Origin: Bradyrhizobium sp. CCH5-F6
GTDB taxonomy: Bacteria > Pseudomonadota > Alphaproteobacteria > Rhizobiales > Xanthobacteraceae
Assembly (NCBI RefSeq): GCF_001556045.1
Contig: NZ_LSIC01000183.1
Location: 60,375 to 124,374, forward strand
Length of the DNA: 64,000 bases
Reading direction: 5' to 3'
The position numbers and the translations under genes were made by a program. Below, piece after piece: positions 59,044 to 64,000 of the stretch (positions are counted from its first letter, which is position 1; every line of letters begins with the position of its first letter). The notes beneath the pieces are model-generated. The model saw nothing but the letters and a program-made list of their open reading frames with translations. It made no database searches and was not told the DNA's origin.

Positions 59044-59892
59044 ATGAAATTTGCGAGCTTTGAAATCAACAACACTGCCTCATGGGGGCTGGTGGAGGGC
59101 GCCGCCGTGGCCGATCTCGGCGCGCTGCTGCGGGACCGCTATCCCGACCTGAAATCGGCGATCGCGGCAGGAGTCCTGTCCGAGGTCGCCGCCTCGGCCG
59201 CCGAAGCAAAGCGGCATCCGCTGGCCAGCATCGCCTTCCTGCCCGTCATCCCCAACCCGGACAAGATCCTCTGCATCGGGCTGAACTACGAGAACCATCG
59301 CAAGGAGACCGGGCGCACCGAGGTCGAGAATCCCACCGTGTTCGGCCGTTTCGCCAACAGTCAGACCGGGCATCTCACCAGCATCATCCGTCCGAAGGTC
59401 TCGACCCAGCTCGACTTCGAAGGCGAACTCGCGGTCGTGATCGGAAAGGCCGGCCGCTACATCCCACGCGCCGAGGCGTGGGGTCATATCGCCGGCTATG
59501 CCTGCTACAACGAAGGCAGCGTGCGTGACTACCAGCGCCATACGCACCAGTTCACGCCGGGAAAGAACTTCCCCGCCACCGGGGCCTTCGGTCCGTTCCT
59601 GGTGACGCCGGACGAGGTCGGTGAAGTCGGACCGTTGCGGCTCCAGACCCGGCTCAACGGCGAAGTGGTGCAGGACACCGCCATCGACCAGATGATCTTC
59701 GATATCCCGCGCCAGATCGAATATTGCTCGGAGTTCACCCGGCTCGAACCCGGCGACGTCATCGCAACGGGCACGCCGGGCGGCGTCGGCTCACGGCGCA
59801 GCCCGCCGATCTGGATGAAGCCCGGCGACGTCGTCGAGGTCGAGATCGATAGGGTCGGCTGCTTGCGCAACACCATCGCCGATGAGGCCTGA
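59044..59892 (+). CDS. Fumarylacetoacetate hydrolase family protein
   Basis: A 282-residue metal-dependent hydrolase or decarboxylase of the FAH superfamily. Motifs are ILCIGLNYENHRKETGR, the metal-binding Glu pair in LDFEGELAVVIGKAGRYI, GYACYNEGSVRDYQRHTHQFTPGKNF, and the FIxYxS-like DIPRQIEYCSEFTRLEPGDVIATGTPGGVG. Members include acylpyruvases and 2-keto-3-deoxy acid dehydratases, so the substrate is open. GGGGGA precedes the ATG. Confidence 0.92.
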   Translation: MKFASFEINNTASWGLVEGAAVADLGALLRDRYPDLKSAIAAGVLSEVAASAAEAKRHPLASIAFLPVIPNPDKILCIGLNYENHRKETGRTEVENPTVFGRFANSQTGHLTSIIRPKVSTQLDFEGELAVVIGKAGRYIPRAEAWGHIAGYACYNEGSVRDYQRHTHQFTPGKNFPATGAFGPFLVTPDEVGEVGPLRLQTRLNGEVVQDTAIDQMIFDIPRQIEYCSEFTRLEPGDVIATGTPGGVGSRRSPPIWMKPGDVVEVEIDRVGCLRNTIADEA

Positions 59893-60016
59893 CGCTTGCG
59901 GATGCGGGAGCCGCAAGTCGCGGCTTGCAGGCAAGTGGCTGGCGGTGCTTGGGCACCGGAACGATTCAGATGGATTAGTCATTGACCGAAGCGGGTAGGA
60001 TGCGGAGTCCGATGGA

Positions 60017-60274
60017 ATGGGTATGCTGGATCCCGGTCGATTTCTGGTGTCGTGCTCGCATTGCGGTGCCTGGCCGATGGCAGCCAATGTGAAGCGGTCG
60101 AACTGGTCGGCGTCGCCGCACGAGGTTCGCTTCGTCTGCACGCGCTGCCGCCGCGAGGAAACCGCGATCGTCTCGGCCTCCGGCGAATTGACGCCGATCA
60201 GGCGCGTCGAGGTCCCGCCACGCGACGTCACCGTCGCCTGGGCCCAGGCCCAGCGTTTGCGAGGGCGGACCTGA
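60017..60274 (+). CDS. Small hypothetical protein with two CxxC pairs
   Basis: An 85-residue protein, MGMLDPGRFLVSCSHCGAWP, with CSHC and CTRC about 26 residues apart, consistent with a zinc ribbon. No signal peptide. The C-terminal half is basic. No family recognised. It stands alone between the FAH gene and the cobalamin riboswitch. Confidence 0.55.
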   Translation: MGMLDPGRFLVSCSHCGAWPMAANVKRSNWSASPHEVRFVCTRCRREETAIVSASGELTPIRRVEVPPRDVTVAWAQAQRLRGRT

Positions 60275-60391
60275 GCGGCCGGGCGTATGCTCTCGGCATG
60301 AGCGGCAGAGTCGGATTCATGCCGGTTGGCCGCGGTGATGGCAGCCGCCTGTCGATTGACTCCCGGCTTGGGCACCCCGTAGATTGATCGC

Positions 60392-60585
60392 CGACGGTTC
60401 TCCTTACGGAGATCAAAAGGGAACGTGGTGCGAGATGTCCCGGGGCCGGGATCTTCTCAATGCCATGGCTGCCCCCGCAACTGTAAGCGGCGAATCTCTC
60501 GTCTTTTGCCACTGGGAATCTCGGTCCTGGGAAGGCGACGTAGAGGTGACGACCCGCGAGCCAGGAGACCTGCCGTCAGCCGTGG
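60392..60585 (+). ncRNA. Cobalamin (B12) riboswitch
   Basis: Core elements appear in order: GGGAACGTGGTGCGA (60419-60433), the B12 box GCTGCCCCCGCAACTGTAAGCGG (60468-60490), GCCACTGGGAATCTCGGTC with CTGGGAAGGCG (60508-60538), and GACCCGCGAGCCAGGAGACCTGCCGTCA (60551-60578). These are the conserved joints of the adenosylcobalamin aptamer. It lies about 120 bases upstream of a TonB-dependent receptor, so bound B12 should reduce its expression, probably by masking the ribosome site or by termination. The exact ends are approximate. Confidence 0.93.
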
Positions 60586-60704
60586 TCACACGCGAAGATG
60601 TCGGTCGGGGAGTACAGACATGAGCTTCACCGGGGCATCGATCGCTCCATCGTAAAGCTTCGTTCGCTGTGACGTGCCACTGACGTCATGCCGAGGTTCC
60701 AATT

Positions 60705-62933
60705 GTGCCCCGTATTGTCATTGCCGCCAGGTGCCGCTGCGCCGGCATCGTTGCTGCCGTTTCCTTCTGTTCGCTCGATCCCTCCATCGCCCACGCACAG
60801 CAGTCCGTCGCCGAGCAGCTGCCGCCGGTCGAAGTGACCAAATCCGACGATCAGAACCGTACGCGGGCGAGGGCGATCGGCGATGGCGAGACGGGGAGGC
60901 GCCGGGCGAGGTCGAACCGGGCGCCGACAGGGACCGGCTCGTCCGGCTCTGGCAGCGAGGCCGTCGCCAGCGATGGCGGCATCGTCGGCGCGGCCACGAC
61001 CGTCATCACGGCCGCGGATATCGCGCATGCGCCCTCGCAGACGCTGGCCGAGATCATCGCGACGCAAGTACCGGGCGCCCAGATCACGACGTTCTATGGC
61101 GGCCAGATCGGTGCCAGGACCAGCGTCGACCTACGCGGCTTCGGCGCCTTCGCCACGGCCAATACGCTGGTGCTGGTCAACGGACGGCGGTTGAACGACA
61201 TCGACATGGCGCAGGTGGACCTCTCCACCATCCCGCTCAATGCCATCGAGCGTATCGAGATCACGCGCGGCAATTCCGGTGCGGTGCTCTATGGTGACAA
61301 TGCAGTCGGCGGCGTCATCAACATCGTCACTAAAACCGGTGTCGGCGGCCCGCCCGTGACAGCGCGCATCGAGGCCGGTTTCGGCTCGTTCAATACTGGG
61401 CTCGGCAACGTCTCGGCCGCGCTCAATTCCGGTCCGTGGTCGACCTCGTTCTACGGCAATGCCGTCAGGACCGATGGCTACCGCGACAACAATCGTTACG
61501 TTCAGGAGAACGGCGTCGGCAATCTGAACTACACGACGCCGGGCCTGACCGCCTTCCTGACCGTCACCGGTGACAATCAGGAGCTGCGACTGCCGGGCGG
61601 CCGCACGGTCGATCCGTCGATCGGTCTCGACGAGCTCGCAACCAACCGAAGGGGAACCAGCACGCCCTTCAACTACGCCAACCAGCAGGGCTTTGGCGCG
61701 ACCGCGGGCTTCACGAAAACCCTTGTCAACGGCGTCGACCTCATCGTCGACGGCGGCGTGCGCGACAAGCAGCAGCAGAGTGCGTTCTTCTCGAGCCCAA
61801 CTCCCGTTCCGGCCTTCTTCACGTCCACCTATGTCGACGCCGATCTGACGACATGGTCGATCACGCCGCGGCTCAGCGTGAAGAGCCTGCTCTTCGGAAT
61901 GCCATCGCAATTGCTGACCGGCGTCGACTATTACGATGCGAGCTTTCAGCAGAACCGCGGCGCCGGCCAGGGTCTGGCGCCCTGGCACAATTACGACCTC
62001 AGGCAGCGGACGATTGCGGGCTATGTCCAGCACACACTCGGCGTCGCGCCAACCACCGATATCTCCTACGGCGCCCGGGTGCAGAGCACCAATCTCTCGG
62101 CACGTGACGATTTCGACCCGGCGGCTCCGTTCAACACCGACATCGGTGCGCTCCCGCTCAGGAGCGACGAGACGCAATACGCGCTGCACCTCGGTGCCGA
62201 GCATCGGCTCAATGACACCGTTGCGCTGTTCGGTCGGGCTGCGCGCACCTTCCGCACGCCTGATGTCGACGAGCGGGTATCGTCAGGCCCTTCATTCGAT
62301 CCGTTCTTCAACCCGCTCCCGCAAACGTTCCAGCTCAAGACCCAGACCTCGCAGGACATCGAGGGCGGGCTGCGCATCAGAGGAGGCGGACTGCAGATGC
62401 AGAGCAGTCTCTATTTGATGGACCTCGCCAACGAGATCCATTTCAATCCGATCCTGTTCTACAACACCAATCTGGATCCGACCCGCCGTTACGGCTCGGA
62501 GACCAGTGTCTCCTACCGCGTCAACGATGCTCTGCTTTTGCGGTCCGGCATGGCTTATACACGGGCCGTCTTCCGCGAAGGCGTCTGGGCCGGCAATGAC
62601 GTGCCGCTGGTGTCGCGCTACACCGCGAGTGCGGGCCTCACCTGGAACATCTGGCAGGACTATGTGGTGCTCGATGCGACCGCGCGTTTCTGGAGCGAGC
62701 GTCGGATGGACAACGACCAGGCCGGAACCCAGAAGCCGATTCCCGCCAACGGCACGATCGACTTCAAGCTCAGCGGTCGGTACGAGCGCTACTTCTGGTC
62801 GCTCAGCGTCAACAACGTGCTGAATGCCCTCTACTACGACTACGCCGTCGCAAGCACCTTTACGGACGGGCGCTTCAGCGCCTATCCGCTGCCCGGTCGC
62901 ACCTATCTGCTCAAGGCCGGCGCCACATTCTGA
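60705..62933 (+). CDS. TonB-dependent outer-membrane receptor, probably for B12 (BtuB-like)
   Basis: A 742-residue receptor. The signal peptide ends near SIAHAQ. A low-complexity linker (RTRARAIGDGETGRRRARS) is followed by the plug domain (about 95-215) with IATQVPGAQI, VDLRGFGAFATANTLVLVNGRRLNDI, IERIEITRGNSGAVLYGDNAVGGVINIVTK. A 22-strand barrel region ends in Phe (LKAGATF). The start is GTG with GAGG about 8 bases upstream. The cobalamin riboswitch makes a corrinoid the best guess for the ligand; no btuCDF gene is adjacent in the window. Confidence 0.9.
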   Translation: MPRIVIAARCRCAGIVAAVSFCSLDPSIAHAQQSVAEQLPPVEVTKSDDQNRTRARAIGDGETGRRRARSNRAPTGTGSSGSGSEAVASDGGIVGAATTVITAADIAHAPSQTLAEIIATQVPGAQITTFYGGQIGARTSVDLRGFGAFATANTLVLVNGRRLNDIDMAQVDLSTIPLNAIERIEITRGNSGAVLYGDNAVGGVINIVTKTGVGGPPVTARIEAGFGSFNTGLGNVSAALNSGPWSTSFYGNAVRTDGYRDNNRYVQENGVGNLNYTTPGLTAFLTVTGDNQELRLPGGRTVDPSIGLDELATNRRGTSTPFNYANQQGFGATAGFTKTLVNGVDLIVDGGVRDKQQQSAFFSSPTPVPAFFTSTYVDADLTTWSITPRLSVKSLLFGMPSQLLTGVDYYDASFQQNRGAGQGLAPWHNYDLRQRTIAGYVQHTLGVAPTTDISYGARVQSTNLSARDDFDPAAPFNTDIGALPLRSDETQYALHLGAEHRLNDTVALFGRAARTFRTPDVDERVSSGPSFDPFFNPLPQTFQLKTQTSQDIEGGLRIRGGGLQMQSSLYLMDLANEIHFNPILFYNTNLDPTRRYGSETSVSYRVNDALLLRSGMAYTRAVFREGVWAGNDVPLVSRYTASAGLTWNIWQDYVVLDATARFWSERRMDNDQAGTQKPIPANGTIDFKLSGRYERYFWSLSVNNVLNALYYDYAVASTFTDGRFSAYPLPGRTYLLKAGATF

Positions 62934-63006
62934 ATCAAGGCTCCGACTCGACGGGGCTGTCACAGGCCCGCAAATGGACTACAATCAGACAAGAAGGAGA
63001 ACATCC

Positions 63007-63588
63007 ATGGCTCTCGACATCCTGCCGTCCAACGGCGACGGTTTCCGCCTCCATCCGGTGGCTCCGCATCTCGCGCCGATGTTCGGCTTCGCGCTGTTGA
63101 CGGTTTCATGCGCGCTCTCAAGTTTCGCGTTCGCCTGTGCGACGCCGTTCGCGGCCTTCGCCGTCGTCGCGGCTGCCATGCTGCCGCTGCGTCCGGCGCT
63201 GCTCGTCGTCACCGGCGCCTGGCTCGTGAACCAGACCATCGGTTTCGGCGCGCTGCACTATCCCATCGATGGCAGCAGCATCGCCTGGGGCTTCGTCATC
63301 GGCGCGGCCGCGCTGCTGGCGACCGCCGCGTCGTCGGCTGTGCTCCGCATGTTGCCGCAGGGCCGCACGCCGCTGATGCTGGCGCTCACGCTGGTTGCCG
63401 CCTATGCGGCCTATGAGCTCGCGCTACTCGCCGCGACGCCGTTCCTGGGCGGGGAGGGCGCCTTCACCGCCGCCATCGTCACGCGCATCGGGCTAACCAG
63501 CGCGCTCTGGCTCGCCGGCCTCGTCGCCGTCTGCGAGGTCGTGCGCCTGTTCGATCCGTTCGGGCGCAAGGGAGCGATGTCGGCCTGA
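63007..63588 (+). CDS. Hydrophobic protein downstream of B12 receptor
   Basis: A 193-residue membrane protein with five or six hydrophobic helices. It starts MALDILPSNGDGFRLHPVAPHLAP; AAGGAG lies about 7 bases before the ATG at 63007. Two Cys lie in the first helix region (near residues 35 and 44). The size and location under the cobalamin riboswitch suggest an inner-membrane partner in corrinoid or cobalt uptake, such as an ECF S-component or BtuM-like protein. I cannot match a BtuM signature, so this is inference from context. Confidence 0.7.
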   Translation: MALDILPSNGDGFRLHPVAPHLAPMFGFALLTVSCALSSFAFACATPFAAFAVVAAAMLPLRPALLVVTGAWLVNQTIGFGALHYPIDGSSIAWGFVIGAAALLATAASSAVLRMLPQGRTPLMLALTLVAAYAAYELALLAATPFLGGEGAFTAAIVTRIGLTSALWLAGLVAVCEVVRLFDPFGRKGAMSA

Positions 63589-63603
63589 GCCGTCCTCTCG
63601 TAG

Positions 63604-63631
63604 CCCGGATGACGCTTCCGCGCCATCCGGG
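63604..63631. terminator. Hairpin after the hydrophobic protein gene
   Basis: CCCGGATG (63604-63611) pairs with CATCCGGG (63624-63631) across a 12-base loop. The wording GTAGCCCGGATG..CATCCGGG is also common as a short repeated palindrome in this genus. It lies 15 bases after the stop and may end the B12-regulated transcript. Confidence 0.55.
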
Positions 63632-63689
63632 TTGCGCCGCCGCGCCTGTGTCGCCCTCTGTCAATCCGTAGCTGCGAAAATATTCCACT

Positions 63690-64000
63690 TTACCGAAATT
63701 CTGATTTGCCGTATGTGTCGCCCATCCCGGCTCATCCTTGAGGGGCGATCATGTGGTCGTCATTGTCGCGAGCCGGGCTTGCGGTGGACGCGGCAGCGTC
63801 GTGCACGAGAGGTGAAGGGCAGGGCGGATTGCTCTCCGTGAGCCCGAGACTGCGTGCGGACGAGCGGCGCTGTCAGGTTCGTCGTGCCAGCATTTCGGCG
63901 GCAAAGTGCACAACGCCGTCGAACCCTGTGGCGCCAACGAACCGTGCGTACGGCAAAACCGTGTGGTCCTGGCCGTCGTTGCTACGGTCAAGCTCTTGCG
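63690..64000. repeat. Probable interspersed non-coding repeat, truncated by window edge
   Basis: From about 63690 the sequence has no convincing gene. All six frames give short Arg/Ser-rich products of the type seen in spurious repeat-derived annotations of Bradyrhizobiaceae (for example GLRWTRQRRARE and AYGKTVWSW). I recall such text recurring at many loci, which suggests a repeated element. This cannot be confirmed without a search. No transposase, inverted end or RNA gene is seen. Confidence 0.45.

Overview
The window is a GC-rich chromosomal segment of an alphaproteobacterium of the order Hyphomicrobiales, most likely Bradyrhizobium or a close relative. This is inferred from gene order and family flavour: an E1-beta pyruvate dehydrogenase subunit with its own lipoyl domain, a trpD-trpC-moaC operon behind ppiD, the tpiA-secG-pyrG-kdsA-eno-ftsB-pdh backbone, a LexA of the GTTC-N7-GTTC type, FixJ-like regulators, TctC/Bug binding proteins and bradyrhizobial-style interspersed palindromes. 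No rRNA, tRNA, CRISPR array, transposase or phage gene was seen.

Layout. 1-4.4 kb: 3' part of glnS, an NTF2-like protein, a DUF2171 protein and comEC. 4.5-9.8 kb (minus): a small conserved protein, lexA with its SOS box, moeA, two possible small ORFs, a YihX-like phosphatase and an FMN-dependent alpha-hydroxy acid dehydrogenase. 10.1-14.3 kb: a secreted C-terminal processing protease convergent with a membrane GGDEF-EAL protein. 14.4-18.7 kb (minus): operon ppiD-trpD-trpC-moaC. 19-30.6 kb: tpiA, secG, pyrG, a NIPSNAP protein, kdsA, an MFS transporter, a glutaminase-STAS-cyclic-nucleotide-domain fusion, queF (minus), eno and two oxidoreductases.

30.9-36.5 kb looks like an inserted catabolic or oxygenase island. 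It carries an atypical acyl-CoA-dehydrogenase-fold protein, two tandem paralogous AraC regulators, a flavin reductase and an NtaA/DszA-type monooxygenase. 36.8-47.9 kb returns to backbone: ftsB, a GAF-Fis regulator with an aldehyde dehydrogenase, then the whole pyruvate dehydrogenase complex (pdhA, pdhB, pdhC, lpdA) interleaved with a DUF5076 gene, a cytosine-deaminase-like gene and a small membrane protein, and a threonine-synthase-like gene.

48-52.3 kb: a TctC-type binding protein and a PAS sensor kinase/FixJ-like regulator/lone receiver set. 52.7-54 kb: a compact cluster of cysteine-rich small proteins, three of its genes joined by ATGA overlaps. 54-64 kb: a soluble lytic transglycosylase, a membrane class III nucleotide cyclase, small proteins, a fumarylacetoacetate hydrolase family enzyme, and a cobalamin riboswitch leading a TonB-dependent receptor and a hydrophobic protein. 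The right edge resembles a genus-typical interspersed repeat.

The points most worth a second look are: the glutaminase fusion, which lacks the KSGVGGG-type active-site loop and has a sigma-54-like promoter; the flavin-monooxygenase island, with Asp in place of the usual acyl-CoA dehydrogenase Glu and sigma-54-like promoters before both AraC genes; and the cysteine-rich mini-operon. All functional calls come from reading motifs and remembered family features; no database search was run.
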